Positions 9,679-19,038 of a stretch of 64,000 nt of DNA are shown piece by piece. Source of the stretch: Bacteroidota bacterium (GTDB taxonomy: Bacteria; Bacteroidota; Ignavibacteria; UBA10030; UBA8401); contig JAJYOK010000002.1 of the NCBI GenBank assembly GCA_021796215.1, positions 62,001-126,000 of the forward strand. The letters run 5' to 3'. Position 1 is the stretch's first letter, and the number at the start of each line of letters is the position of its first letter. The translations under genes and the position numbers were made by a program. A model generated the notes under the pieces. The model was given only the letters and a program-made list of their open reading frames with translations, did no database searches and was not told the DNA's origin.

Positions 9679-10701
9679 ATGACAAAACTTTTTATGACCC
9701 CGCCGTTGCCTGGCGGGCTTGACGCGTGTAAACGCATTTTCGAACAGAAACATTCATTCGTCATCACAACGCACGTCAATCCGGACGGAGACGGCCTTGG
9801 AAGCGAAGTTGCACTCGCCGCATTTCTGCGCAGCATGGGCAAAGAAATAATCATCATCAATCAAAGCGAGACGCCGGCAAATTACCTCTTTCTCAACTCC
9901 ATTTATCCCATTGAACATTTTTCCCGCGAACACCACGCAAACGTAATCACCAAAGCCGATGTCATCATCGTGGCTGATACAAATTCACCGCTGCGTTTCA
10001 CGGCGATGAAAGATTTTGTCCTGCAAAGCAAAGCATACAAAATTTGCATTGACCACCATCTCGATCAGGCAGAATTTGCCGATCTTTATCTTATCGATGA
10101 ATCGTCGCCTGCAACCGGCGAAATCGTTTACCGCATTCTTTCCTATCTTGACCTTCATGCCATCACCCGGCAAATTGCCGACGCATTGTATGTCGCAATC
10201 ATGACGGACACCGGCTCGTTCCGTTTTCCAAAAACCGATGTTGAAACACACGGCATTATTGCAGAACTGCTCACGCGCGGCGTTGATCCTTCGGCGCTGT
10301 ATCAAAAAGTATTTGAAGAAGGAAGTATCAACAAGTTAAAATTATTGGGCAAGGCATTGGAGTCGCTCAAAACTGCTGCCGACGGAAAAATCGCCTACAT
10401 GGTTCTCCCCCGCTCTGCATTTACAGAAACTGCAACTGTGGAAGCCGACACGGACAACATGATCAATCAAACTATGAGCATCGGCGGCGTTGTTATCGGA
10501 TTATTGTTTGTAGAATTGGAAGACGGTGTTAAGGTGAGTTTTCGTTCTAAAGGAAACATCGCAGCAAACGAATTGGCAAAGGAATTCGGAGGCAACGGCC
10601 ATAAAAATGCAGCCGGAGCGCGTAAACATGCAATAGGCTTGAACGAGTTTGTTCAGCAGGTTGTGGAACGTGCAACGGTGTACGCGCAGGCTGACCATTA
10701 G
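9679..10701 (+). CDS. nrnA: DHH/DHHA1 phosphoesterase, nanoRNase/pAp phosphatase
   Basis: NrnA-type enzymes degrade 2-5 nt RNA fragments and often hydrolyse 3'-phosphoadenosine 5'-phosphate. The 340 residues contain the DHH-domain metal motifs HVNPDGDGLGSE, VADTNSP, CIDHHLDQ and MTDTGSFRFP, and a C-terminal DHHA1 domain with GNGHKNAAGAR. ATG at 9679 or a second ATG five codons later (9694) could be the start; neither has a clear Shine-Dalgarno sequence. It is followed closely by pepA. Confidence 0.92.
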   Translation: MTKLFMTPPLPGGLDACKRIFEQKHSFVITTHVNPDGDGLGSEVALAAFLRSMGKEIIIINQSETPANYLFLNSIYPIEHFSREHHANVITKADVIIVADTNSPLRFTAMKDFVLQSKAYKICIDHHLDQAEFADLYLIDESSPATGEIVYRILSYLDLHAITRQIADALYVAIMTDTGSFRFPKTDVETHGIIAELLTRGVDPSALYQKVFEEGSINKLKLLGKALESLKTAADGKIAYMVLPRSAFTETATVEADTDNMINQTMSIGGVVIGLLFVELEDGVKVSFRSKGNIAANELAKEFGGNGHKNAAGARKHAIGLNEFVQQVVERATVYAQADH

Positions 10702-10735
10702 CTTTTTGTCAGAATATTTCCCCCCGGAGAACATC

Positions 10736-12268
10736 ATGGATATCAAAGTCACAACAATACACGGAACGATAAGCACTCCACAGCGTGACGCTGTCGCTGT
10801 CTTCTTTTCTGAATGGAACATGGCGCTGCAGGCGGCAGGAAAAACAGAGCACAAAAAGCTGATGGAAAATATTCCTTCCGCGCTTCGTAAAAAAATTGAG
10901 ACCGCAATCCAGCTTAATGAATTCACTGGAAAAGAAAATGAATCCATTACGCTCTACACGGAATCCTTGGTTAACTCGCCGCGCCTTTTGCTCATCGGCA
11001 TTGGCGAATCAAAGAAACTGACATTAGAAAAATTCCGAAGAGCAGCGGCGGCAGCGGCAAAAAAAGCATCGTCCCTCAAGGCGGTTTCACTTGCCATTTT
11101 GTTCCCCGAACCGGTGGCAGGTGAAACTCTGGCCGCTGCAGAAATTTCACAAGCGATTGTGGAGGGAGCAATTCTTTCGCTCTACAAATTCGATAAATAT
11201 CAGAAACCGAACAATGAAAAGAAGAAATTACGCAGTATTGAAATAGTTGCTCCAAACACCCGGCTCGAAAAAGAAATTCACATCGGTGCGCAAAACGGTA
11301 TCGTGTTGTGTGAAGCTGTGTATCATGCGCGCGATCTGGAAAACGCGCCGTCAAATGAAATTTATCCTGAAACACTTGCCGGCCACGCCTTACAATCAGG
11401 AAAAAAATACGGGTTCGGTGTCACGATATTCGATAAGCGCAAGATTGAAAGCCTGAAAATGGGAGGCGTTATCGGCGTCAGCAAAGGAAGCGAGAATCCG
11501 CCGCGATTCATTATTCTTGAGTACAATGTGAAGGCAAAAAAACACGGCACCATTGTTCTTGTCGGCAAAGGGGTAACGTTCGACACAGGCGGAATTTCAA
11601 TTAAGCCCGCCGCAAGCATGGCAGAAATGAAAATGGATATGAGCGGTGCCGCGGCGGTCATCGGCACGTTCGAAGCAATTGCACAATTAAAAATCCCTGT
11701 TCACGTCGTCGGATTGATTCCAGCTGTTGAAAATATGCCGAGCGGCAGTGCAGTTAAACCCGGCGATATTCTTCGTCATTATAACGGCATGACTTCTGAA
11801 GTTGACAACACCGATGCCGAAGGAAGATTGATTCTCGCCGACGCGCTCGGCTATGCATCACAATACAAACCGGAACTCGTTATTGACCTTGCCACACTGA
11901 CCGGCGCGTGCGTCGTTGCACTTGGACATCTTGCAAGCGGCATGATGGGAAATGATCAGACTGCGATGGACGACCTGAAGACTGCCGGGGAAAAAACATA
12001 CGAACGCGTGTGGCAGCTTCCGCTTTTTGACGAGTACGAAAAACAAATCAAAAGCGATGTCGCGGATGTTAAAAATGTCGGCGGCCGTTGGGGAGGCGCA
12101 ATCACTGCCGGATGGTTCCTGAAAAAATTTATCGGCGATTACAAATGGATTCATCTCGATATTGCCGGAACAGCAATTCTTGAAGAAGCGCTCGATTATA
12201 CGCCGCGGGGAGGTTCCGGAGTCGGCGTGCGGCTGCTCGTCGAATTCCTGAAAAACGTTCATCGGTAA
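10736..12268 (+). CDS. pepA: Leucyl aminopeptidase (M17)
   Basis: This cytosolic two-metal aminopeptidase removes N-terminal residues from peptides. The M17 catalytic domain occupies the C-terminal two thirds, with VGKGVTFDTGGISIKP (metal-binding Lys and Asp), KMDMSGAAAV, and NTDAEGRLILADAL carrying the metal-binding Asp and Glu. ATG at 10736, eight bases after CCGGAGA, gives 510 residues, typical for the family; an upstream in-frame start at 10649 would overlap nrnA by 53 bp and is unlikely. Confidence 0.94.
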   Translation: MDIKVTTIHGTISTPQRDAVAVFFSEWNMALQAAGKTEHKKLMENIPSALRKKIETAIQLNEFTGKENESITLYTESLVNSPRLLLIGIGESKKLTLEKFRRAAAAAAKKASSLKAVSLAILFPEPVAGETLAAAEISQAIVEGAILSLYKFDKYQKPNNEKKKLRSIEIVAPNTRLEKEIHIGAQNGIVLCEAVYHARDLENAPSNEIYPETLAGHALQSGKKYGFGVTIFDKRKIESLKMGGVIGVSKGSENPPRFIILEYNVKAKKHGTIVLVGKGVTFDTGGISIKPAASMAEMKMDMSGAAAVIGTFEAIAQLKIPVHVVGLIPAVENMPSGSAVKPGDILRHYNGMTSEVDNTDAEGRLILADALGYASQYKPELVIDLATLTGACVVALGHLASGMMGNDQTAMDDLKTAGEKTYERVWQLPLFDEYEKQIKSDVADVKNVGGRWGGAITAGWFLKKFIGDYKWIHLDIAGTAILEEALDYTPRGGSGVGVRLLVEFLKNVHR

Positions 12269-12303
12269 CCCTGTCTTATGACCGTTCATTTCACGATAGT
12301 TCT

Positions 12304-13668
12304 ATGATTCGAATTCTTCCGGTCGGCGGTGCAGGCGAAATTGGCGCCTCATGCTTTCATATTGATTTCCATGGCACGGGAATTATCCTTGACGCCGGTA
12401 TGCATCCGCGGAAAAAAGGCATTGAGTCTCTGCCGAATTTCGGCTTGATGAAAGACCTTCCTCTCGATGCCGTCTTAATTTCACATGCGCATGAAGATCA
12501 CATTGGCTCTCTTCCCTATTTAATCCAGCGCTTTCCTTATCTGCGGGTCGTCACTACACCGCAAACCCGAGCGATCGCCGAACTCACATTGCATAATTCT
12601 GTCTCGATTTTGCAGGACGAGTTGAAAGAAGATGACCCGTTGAAACCATACACCCACGATGAAATTGATTTGCTGATTCAAAGCATTGAATACCGTTCTT
12701 ATGAAGAACAATTTATTGTCAGCGGATATGAAAACAGGAACAACGCAGATGTGAACGTTTCATTCTGGGATGCGGGCCATGTTCTCGGCTCTGCCGGAAT
12801 TCTCCTTGAGCATCATGAACGTACCTTGTTTTATACCGGCGATGTCAAAATGAGAAACCAAAGTGTAACGTGCGCCGCACGGATTCCACAACGGCATATT
12901 GACACCGTGCTGCTCGAATGCACACAAGGCGCCGCAGAGCCTTCCACATTTCCTGAATGGGAACGTGAAGCACAGCGATTTGCTCAACGCTCCAACGAAA
13001 TCATTGAACAAGGCGGCTCCATTTTAATTCCGGTCTTTGCCCTTGGAAAAATGCAGGAGATGCTCGCCACAATTTGGGAACTGATGGAAAAAGGTGTTCT
13101 GGCGAAAACGGATATTTACACCGGAGGCATCGCCCGGAAAATCTGCACGGTCTATGATCGAAACCGTTACGTTGTGCGCCGCATGAATAAAGAATTTGAA
13201 TTTGCAAATGTGGAACAAAGCGACTTTTTTGAAATTGAAAACTTGCAGGAGCTTTTTCGGCGCCCGTCAATCATTCTTGCAACGAGCGGTATGATGATAG
13301 AAGGAACGATGTCGTTCAGGCTTGCTCAGCGCTGGCTCGCACAAAAGCAGAGCGCCATATTTACTGTCGGATATATGGACCCCAGCACACCGGGACACCG
13401 CATCGCAACGGCACAGCAGGGAGAGGAAATTCGCCTGACAGATTTTTCGGAGCCGCAGGAAGTTCGGTGTTCCATTGAGCGTTTTCATTTCACCGCTCAT
13501 AGCATGCGCGATGGATTGATGGAAATTGTCCGGCGCACAACGCCGAACCGTGTCATTCTCGTTCACGGTGATCCGGAAGCGATTGACTGGATGGGTCATT
13601 CCATTCTCAAAAATTTCCCCGGGACAAAAGTCCACGCCGCAGAGATCGGTAGAACAATTGAATTCTAA
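12304..13668 (+). CDS. Beta-CASP metallo-beta-lactamase-fold nuclease
   Basis: The 454-residue protein has the metallo-beta-lactamase signature SHAHEDHIGS (His61, His63, Asp65, His66), the third histidine in GHVLGSAG, and Asp in FYTGDVKM. The beta-CASP motifs follow: LATSGMM (motif A region), FTAHSMRDGL (motif B) and ILVHGDPEA (motif C). This is the family of RNA-processing nucleases related to CPSF73/YSH1-type proteins. RNA is the probable substrate. It lies 35 bp downstream of pepA. Confidence 0.88.
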   Translation: MIRILPVGGAGEIGASCFHIDFHGTGIILDAGMHPRKKGIESLPNFGLMKDLPLDAVLISHAHEDHIGSLPYLIQRFPYLRVVTTPQTRAIAELTLHNSVSILQDELKEDDPLKPYTHDEIDLLIQSIEYRSYEEQFIVSGYENRNNADVNVSFWDAGHVLGSAGILLEHHERTLFYTGDVKMRNQSVTCAARIPQRHIDTVLLECTQGAAEPSTFPEWEREAQRFAQRSNEIIEQGGSILIPVFALGKMQEMLATIWELMEKGVLAKTDIYTGGIARKICTVYDRNRYVVRRMNKEFEFANVEQSDFFEIENLQELFRRPSIILATSGMMIEGTMSFRLAQRWLAQKQSAIFTVGYMDPSTPGHRIATAQQGEEIRLTDFSEPQEVRCSIERFHFTAHSMRDGLMEIVRRTTPNRVILVHGDPEAIDWMGHSILKNFPGTKVHAAEIGRTIEF

Positions 13669-13749
13669 CAGGCGGAACTCTTTTCTTTACTGTTGATTCT
13701 CAAAAGATTCCTCACTACTTTTGCAGTGTACAAATCAAGGAGACTATCC

Positions 13750-14949
13750 ATGAAAACTCTCATCGCAGATTCTTTTCCACAACAATACATTAGTGATATT
13801 ATCAACCGCGGCGTTGAAGTCGCCTATAAACCAAAACTCAAATCCGAAGAACTGACAGGAAACATCAACGATGCGTCAGTTCTTGTCGTTCGTTCGACAG
13901 AAGTACATCACGATTGTATTGAAGCGGCAAACAATCTTAGCCTTATTATCCGTGCCGGTGCAGGCGTCAACAATATTGACATCAAAGCCGCTAATGCACG
14001 CGGGATTTATGTTGCAAACTGTCCGGGAAAAAATTCCATCGCGGTTGCCGAACTGACAATGGCGCTCCTTTGTTCACTCGACCGTCGGATCGTCGAAAAC
14101 GTCGTTGACCTTCACTCGGGAAAATGGAACAAGGCGGAGTACTCGAAAGCAGATGGGCTGTTCGGTAAAACGATAGGAATTATTGGCGTCGGCCAAATTG
14201 GCAAAGAAGTGATTACTCGCGCACGAGCATTCGGACTGAACATTGTTGCATGGTCGCGCTCACTGACGCCGGAGAAAGCGCGTGATCTTGAAATTGAATA
14301 CGCGCCATCTGTAGAGGCGCTTGTTCCGCGCTGCGATATTATTTCCGTGCATCTCGCACTCAAACCGGAAACACGCAACCTCATCAACCGCGACGTCATC
14401 CGTTCAATGAAGCCGGGAACAATTTTTCTCAACACGTCCCGTCCGGAAATTGCCGACGAAGCAGCGTTATGTGATGCGGTTTCTGCCGGACAAATCCGCG
14501 TCGGCACTGACGTATTTTTGCACGAACCGGAAGAAAAAAGCGGACCGTTTAACAGTAAACTTGCTTCTCTTCCAAACGTGTACGGCACACATCATATCGG
14601 AGCTTCAACAAATCAGGCACAGAATGCGGTTGCTGCAGAAGTTGTTGCAATCATTGATGAATTTCTCCGTCAAGGAACAGTGAGACATTGGGTGAATCGG
14701 GCGAAAAAAACGGCAGCGAAATGGCAGCTCGTTGTGCGCCACTTTGACAAGCCCGGCGTTCTGGCAAGTGTGCTGGAAGATTTAAAGCGGTCACATATCA
14801 ATGTGCAGGAAGTTGAAAATGTAATTTTCGATGGCGAACAAACCGCCTGCTGCACGTTGCGTTTGGATGCAAAACCTTCCGATGAAACGGTATCCGGCAT
14901 TCGTTCCCGCAATGACGAAGTGATTCAAGTATCGCTTCTTGCAATGTAA
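13750..14949 (+). CDS. serA: D-3-phosphoglycerate dehydrogenase-like protein (2-hydroxyacid dehydrogenase)
   Basis: The predicted reaction is oxidation of 3-phosphoglycerate to 3-phosphohydroxypyruvate with NAD+, the first step of serine synthesis. Seen motifs are RAGAGVNNID, the Rossmann loop GIIGVGQIGKEV, substrate/catalytic regions FLNTSRPEIADE and EPEEKSGPF, and histidines in YGTHHIGAST. Residues about 325-399 form a small ACT-like domain (LVVRHFDKPGVLASVLEDL). The ATG at 13750 is preceded by AAGGAG at good spacing and gives 399 residues; an upstream in-frame start at 13693 lacks this. Another hydroxyacid substrate is possible, but the ACT domain favours SerA. Confidence 0.85.
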   Translation: MKTLIADSFPQQYISDIINRGVEVAYKPKLKSEELTGNINDASVLVVRSTEVHHDCIEAANNLSLIIRAGAGVNNIDIKAANARGIYVANCPGKNSIAVAELTMALLCSLDRRIVENVVDLHSGKWNKAEYSKADGLFGKTIGIIGVGQIGKEVITRARAFGLNIVAWSRSLTPEKARDLEIEYAPSVEALVPRCDIISVHLALKPETRNLINRDVIRSMKPGTIFLNTSRPEIADEAALCDAVSAGQIRVGTDVFLHEPEEKSGPFNSKLASLPNVYGTHHIGASTNQAQNAVAAEVVAIIDEFLRQGTVRHWVNRAKKTAAKWQLVVRHFDKPGVLASVLEDLKRSHINVQEVENVIFDGEQTACCTLRLDAKPSDETVSGIRSRNDEVIQVSLLAM

Positions 14950-15074
14950 CAAAAAAAAATGCAGCAGAAGTCCGGCGGAACCCGGCTGTGACCACAGCTT
15001 TTAGGGAAGCCTGCTTTCCTTGCGTTTCCAGCGCTATATTTATATCTTTCAAAGAGAAAAATAAAATTATCAGA

Positions 15075-16646
15075 ATGATTTCAAGATTTGTTTCGATAGA
15101 AAACGAACTGCAGAGCCTCGTCAAAGGCGATGCCTGGTTTGATGAAGCAACGCGGGAAACATACAGTACTGCCACGTGCATGTACAAAATCATGCCGGTT
15201 GGTGTTATTGCTCCAAAAGATACGGAAGATGTCCAGAACGTCGTTCGTTTTTGTCGTGAAAACCGGATCGCAGTCATTCCGCGCGGGGGCGGGACCGGTT
15301 TAGCGGGCCAGTCCATCGGATTTGGCATCGTTCTCGATTTCACAAAGTATATGAATCACGTTGTGAGTATTTCTGATGAAACAAACAGCACGACGGTGCA
15401 AGCAGGCTGTATTCTCAGCGACATTAATGTGCTGCTACAACCGCTGGGAAAATATTATCCTATTGATCCGCAAAGCGCAAAACTCTGTACCATAGGCGGA
15501 AACATTGCTACCAACGCAGCAGGCGCGCATGGTTTACATTTCGGTGCTACAAAAGATCAGATTACAAAGCTTTCACTCGTTCTTTCTAACGGAGATGCAG
15601 CCGAAGTGTTTCGGCGGGAGTCATCCAACATTCTCACAAAAGAGGGAGCGGAAACTTTCTCCACCGCGAAAAATATTCTTCAATCTCATCAAGCTCTCAT
15701 CGAACGGAAAAAGCCGCGCGTAACCAAAACTTCAAGCGGTTACAACGTGTACGAAGCGCTCAGCAATGGGAATTTAGACGCGGTGCGTTTACTGTGCGGC
15801 TCAGAAGGAACACTCGCCGTCGTAACGGAAGCAGAACTTCGGCTTCATCCGATTCCGGCAACACACGTAACTGCCGTTGCGTACTTCCCGACATACGAAG
15901 CGACTGCAGAAGCCACACAAATCGCACTTGAATTTTCCCCGGCTGCAATTGAATTGCTCGACAAATCCTACACCGATGTCGGCAAAGGGATGAGTGAAAC
16001 AATAGACCGTTTCATTGCAGGCAGTTTTCAAACAATGCTGTTGATCGAATTCGAAGGCGAATCGAAAGAGCAACTGGCATTTTCAGCAGAGGCGCTGCAC
16101 GCCGTTTTGCAAAAACACGGTTTGCTCTCACGCTGGATTTTATTGGAGACGGATTATGACCGGAAAGAAGCGTGGAGACTTCGGGAAGAAGTATCGACAG
16201 AACTAAATATGCGTTTGTCTGCATTACGCAAAATTTCGACAATTGAAGACGGCATAGTGCCCGTTCAAAATTTACCGGCGTATATGAAAGGCTTGAAACG
16301 AATTCTTGATGCGCATGGCATCCCTTTCACACTCTACGGACATGCCGGTTCGGGGAACATTCACTGTTCCATGTTCGTCGAAATTGGAACAAACGAAGGC
16401 CGGACAAAACTGGAAGCGGCAACGCGTGAAGTATTTGGCCTCATTTCACAACTTGATGGTTCACTCACCGGCGAACACGGCGACGGTTTTGTGCGTACAC
16501 CGTTTCTGAAGCGGACGTTCGGCGATGAAATGTATGGACTCTTCGAAGAAATTAAAACTTGCTTCGATCCCGACAATATTCTCAATCCACAAAAAATTAT
16601 TGGAAAACAGGATGGGGCTTTCCTTCATGACATTAAATACACATAA
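15075..16646 (+). CDS. FAD-linked 2-hydroxyacid dehydrogenase (GlcD/D-lactate dehydrogenase family)
   Basis: This VAO-type flavoprotein oxidises a 2-hydroxyacid such as glycolate, D-lactate or D-2-hydroxyglutarate. The FAD domain carries PRGGGTGLAGQSIG and CTIGGNIATNAAGAHG; the C-terminal FAD-oxidase domain has YGHAGSGNIHCSMF and LTGEHGDG. The start at 15075 gives 523 residues; a GTG at 14988 would add an unconserved leader. No Cys-rich GlcF partner is adjacent. Next to a SerA-like gene, D-2-hydroxyglutarate is an attractive substrate because SerA enzymes can produce it, but this is inference. Confidence 0.85.
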   Translation: MISRFVSIENELQSLVKGDAWFDEATRETYSTATCMYKIMPVGVIAPKDTEDVQNVVRFCRENRIAVIPRGGGTGLAGQSIGFGIVLDFTKYMNHVVSISDETNSTTVQAGCILSDINVLLQPLGKYYPIDPQSAKLCTIGGNIATNAAGAHGLHFGATKDQITKLSLVLSNGDAAEVFRRESSNILTKEGAETFSTAKNILQSHQALIERKKPRVTKTSSGYNVYEALSNGNLDAVRLLCGSEGTLAVVTEAELRLHPIPATHVTAVAYFPTYEATAEATQIALEFSPAAIELLDKSYTDVGKGMSETIDRFIAGSFQTMLLIEFEGESKEQLAFSAEALHAVLQKHGLLSRWILLETDYDRKEAWRLREEVSTELNMRLSALRKISTIEDGIVPVQNLPAYMKGLKRILDAHGIPFTLYGHAGSGNIHCSMFVEIGTNEGRTKLEAATREVFGLISQLDGSLTGEHGDGFVRTPFLKRTFGDEMYGLFEEIKTCFDPDNILNPQKIIGKQDGAFLHDIKYT

Positions 16647-18033
16647 AATTACTTTATCCTTATTCATGGGCTGGTTGTTGCTCGCTGCTGCTACGCTCAG
16701 CGCGCAGGAACGCCAGCAAATGGCAGAACGAGGCATGGAAAACCTTGTGAGCTTCGAATCAGATCTGATGGCTGGCGATTCGGCCGCAGCGCGGGTTGAC
16801 ATTTTATTTCGTGTGCGCTACGATTTTTTTGTCTTTACGCATTCTTTCGGTTCACCGTCGAATCAATTCAATGCGAACGGAGAACTAGGCGTTGAAGTGC
16901 TTGACTCCAACGAAACGCCTGTAACGCGCGACATCAAAACGATTCAACTCCAATCTGAAACAAGCAATTCTTCCTTGCTGAAAAGCAATTACTATCAAGC
17001 CGGCACGACACTTTCACTCGCTCCGGGAAAATATAAGCTTATTTACCATGTTGATGATAAACAGTCCGAACGACAGTTCCGCGATGATCATCAAATTCTC
17101 ATCGTTCCTTCGTTCAATGAAAAAAGCATTGCAAAATCGTCGGCAATTTTTGTCACTCCAATATCGCAGCCTTCTTCGAAATCAACATTCTCGCTGCTAA
17201 ATCTTGGCAGCGGCACATATTTGGGAAAGAACACCGGTGTTCTCCTCAGCATTGCTCCACAAGATTCTGCCGAAGCGATTCATTATGAAATCAACCGGAT
17301 AGGGAACGACGAAAATCCGCACAAACAGTTTGATGGCGCAATGAGAGAAGAAAAGAGAGAAAAAGAACAATCGCCAGCGCAAAGCGACACCATACTCAGC
17401 GCCACGCTCTTCTCTCAACTCGGTGTTTCACTTGAAAGCGACAGCTTCCAAACAGTTTCGTACCGTTTCATTCCGCATCGCGGCAGCATCTGGACGTACG
17501 GCATTCTTCACACAGAACAATTGCCGCAAGGACATTATATCCTGAAAATCCATTTTGCCGGAAATGATACGGCGACGATACGGCGACCGTTCACGGTGCG
17601 GTGGCTGGACATGCCCATGTCGCTGACAAACCTCGATTTTGCCGTGAAAGCAATGCAATACATCACGACCGATAGTGAATACGACCGCCTCCAAAGCGGC
17701 AGTCGAACAACGCGCATCGAAGAGTTTGAGGACTTTTGGAAACAGCGCGACCCGACGCCTGCAACGGCGTACAATGAAATGATGGCAGAATATTTCCGCC
17801 GCGTTGATTATACTGAGACAGCCTTCAGAACTTTGAAAGAAGAAAACGGTGCGCTGACCGACAGAGGAAAGGTGTACATCCTTAACGGCGCTCCGTCAAA
17901 TATCGAACGGCTGCTGCAGCCAAATAGCGTTCCTAAGGAAGTCTGGACATATGCATCGCTGAAGAAAAAATTTTATTTTGAAGACCCAAGCAGACAGGGG
18001 AATTATAAACTTGTACTCGCTGAGCAAAAATGA
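16627..18033 (+). CDS. Secreted GWxTD-domain protein
   Basis: The 468-residue product begins with a hydrophobic signal sequence (LFMGWLLLAAATLSAQ) and ends in a GWxTD domain (about residues 355-460) containing FWKQRDPTPATAYNE, EYFRRVDYTE and GRVYILNGAP-like GKVYILNGAPSN. GWxTD domains occur in surface or periplasmic proteins of Bacteroidota and Ignavibacteriota relatives and have no established function. The start overlaps the end of the flavoprotein gene by 20 bp; ATG at 16612 is an alternative. Its stop overlaps pdxA by four bases (ATGA), indicating translational coupling. Confidence 0.85.
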   Translation: MTLNTHKITLSLFMGWLLLAAATLSAQERQQMAERGMENLVSFESDLMAGDSAAARVDILFRVRYDFFVFTHSFGSPSNQFNANGELGVEVLDSNETPVTRDIKTIQLQSETSNSSLLKSNYYQAGTTLSLAPGKYKLIYHVDDKQSERQFRDDHQILIVPSFNEKSIAKSSAIFVTPISQPSSKSTFSLLNLGSGTYLGKNTGVLLSIAPQDSAEAIHYEINRIGNDENPHKQFDGAMREEKREKEQSPAQSDTILSATLFSQLGVSLESDSFQTVSYRFIPHRGSIWTYGILHTEQLPQGHYILKIHFAGNDTATIRRPFTVRWLDMPMSLTNLDFAVKAMQYITTDSEYDRLQSGSRTTRIEEFEDFWKQRDPTPATAYNEMMAEYFRRVDYTETAFRTLKEENGALTDRGKVYILNGAPSNIERLLQPNSVPKEVWTYASLKKKFYFEDPSRQGNYKLVLAEQK

Positions 18034-19031
18034 AACCACTTATCGGTATTACCATCGGAGATTTTAATGGCATTGGCCCAGAAATCATACTGAAAAGCCT
18101 TATTTCTCCCGCAGTTCGAAAATCTATTTCTCCTGTGCTCATCGGTTCAGCAGAGATTTTTAATTTTTATAATAAAAAGCTGAAAACGAAACTTGCGCTC
18201 AAAGTTGTCAACGCGCCATCCGACAAAGTAGCTCAGTCCGAAATCCCCGTTATTAATGTCTATAACGGATCAGAAAAAAATGTGCAACTCGGCAAATCTG
18301 CGCCCGACGCCGGGGTATGCGCAGGTATTGCGCTCGAGCGCGCAGTTCAATTCTGCCTGCAAAAGCAGCTTGAGGCAATGGTAACGGGACCGACATCGAA
18401 AGAAGCTCTCCACTTTGCGGGATACAATTTTCCGGGACAAACCGAAATGCTTGCAATGCTCAGCCGGTCTGAACGCGTGACAATGATTCTTGTCGCAAAA
18501 ACGCTGCGCGTCGGTCTTGTCACGATTCATGTACCGATTCGCCGGGTTGTTGAAAATATTTTTATCGAACGTGTGGTTGAAAAATTGGAAACGATTGACT
18601 CATCCCTTAAAAATGATTTCGGAATCCCCGCGCCGAACATTGCAGTGCTGGGGCTTAATCCTCACGCTGGTGAAAATGGCGCCATCGGTTCAGAGGAAAA
18701 AGAAATTATAAAGCCTGCAATTGAAAAAGCGCACGAGAAAGGAATTAAAGCCAGCGGTCCTTTTGCCGCAGACGGTTTCTTCGCCACATTGAAACCGAAT
18801 TCCTACGATGCGATCCTTGCCATGTACCATGATCAAGGATTAATTCCTTTGAAAGTGCTTGGCTTCCATGACGGAGTCAACTACTCCGCCGGGATGAAAA
18901 TCATTCGCACGTCGCCGGACCACGGCACCGCTTATGATATTGCGGGAAAAGGTATCGCCAAACCCGGAAGCATGATTGCCGCTATTGACCTTGCCCAAAG
19001 CATCGTCGCCACCCGACAAAAAAAATCCTGA
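18030..19031 (+). CDS. pdxA: 4-hydroxythreonine-4-phosphate dehydrogenase
   Basis: PdxA oxidises 4-phosphohydroxy-L-threonine in the DXP-dependent pathway to pyridoxal phosphate. The 333 residues have GITIGDFNGIGPEIILKSL at the N-terminus, GPTSKEAL, GQTEMLA, metal-binding His in IHVPIRRV, LNPHAGENG, and MYHDQGLIPLK with SPDHGTAYDIAGKG near the C-terminus. Length and motifs match PdxA well. It overlaps the preceding GWxTD gene by four bases. Confidence 0.95.
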   Translation: MKPLIGITIGDFNGIGPEIILKSLISPAVRKSISPVLIGSAEIFNFYNKKLKTKLALKVVNAPSDKVAQSEIPVINVYNGSEKNVQLGKSAPDAGVCAGIALERAVQFCLQKQLEAMVTGPTSKEALHFAGYNFPGQTEMLAMLSRSERVTMILVAKTLRVGLVTIHVPIRRVVENIFIERVVEKLETIDSSLKNDFGIPAPNIAVLGLNPHAGENGAIGSEEKEIIKPAIEKAHEKGIKASGPFAADGFFATLKPNSYDAILAMYHDQGLIPLKVLGFHDGVNYSAGMKIIRTSPDHGTAYDIAGKGIAKPGSMIAAIDLAQSIVATRQKKS

Positions 19032-19038
19032 AGCATTC

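Noticed and set aside
16525-16626. Upstream extension of the GWxTD protein
   Set aside because: It overlaps the flavoprotein gene by more than 100 bp and would bury the signal peptide inside the protein.
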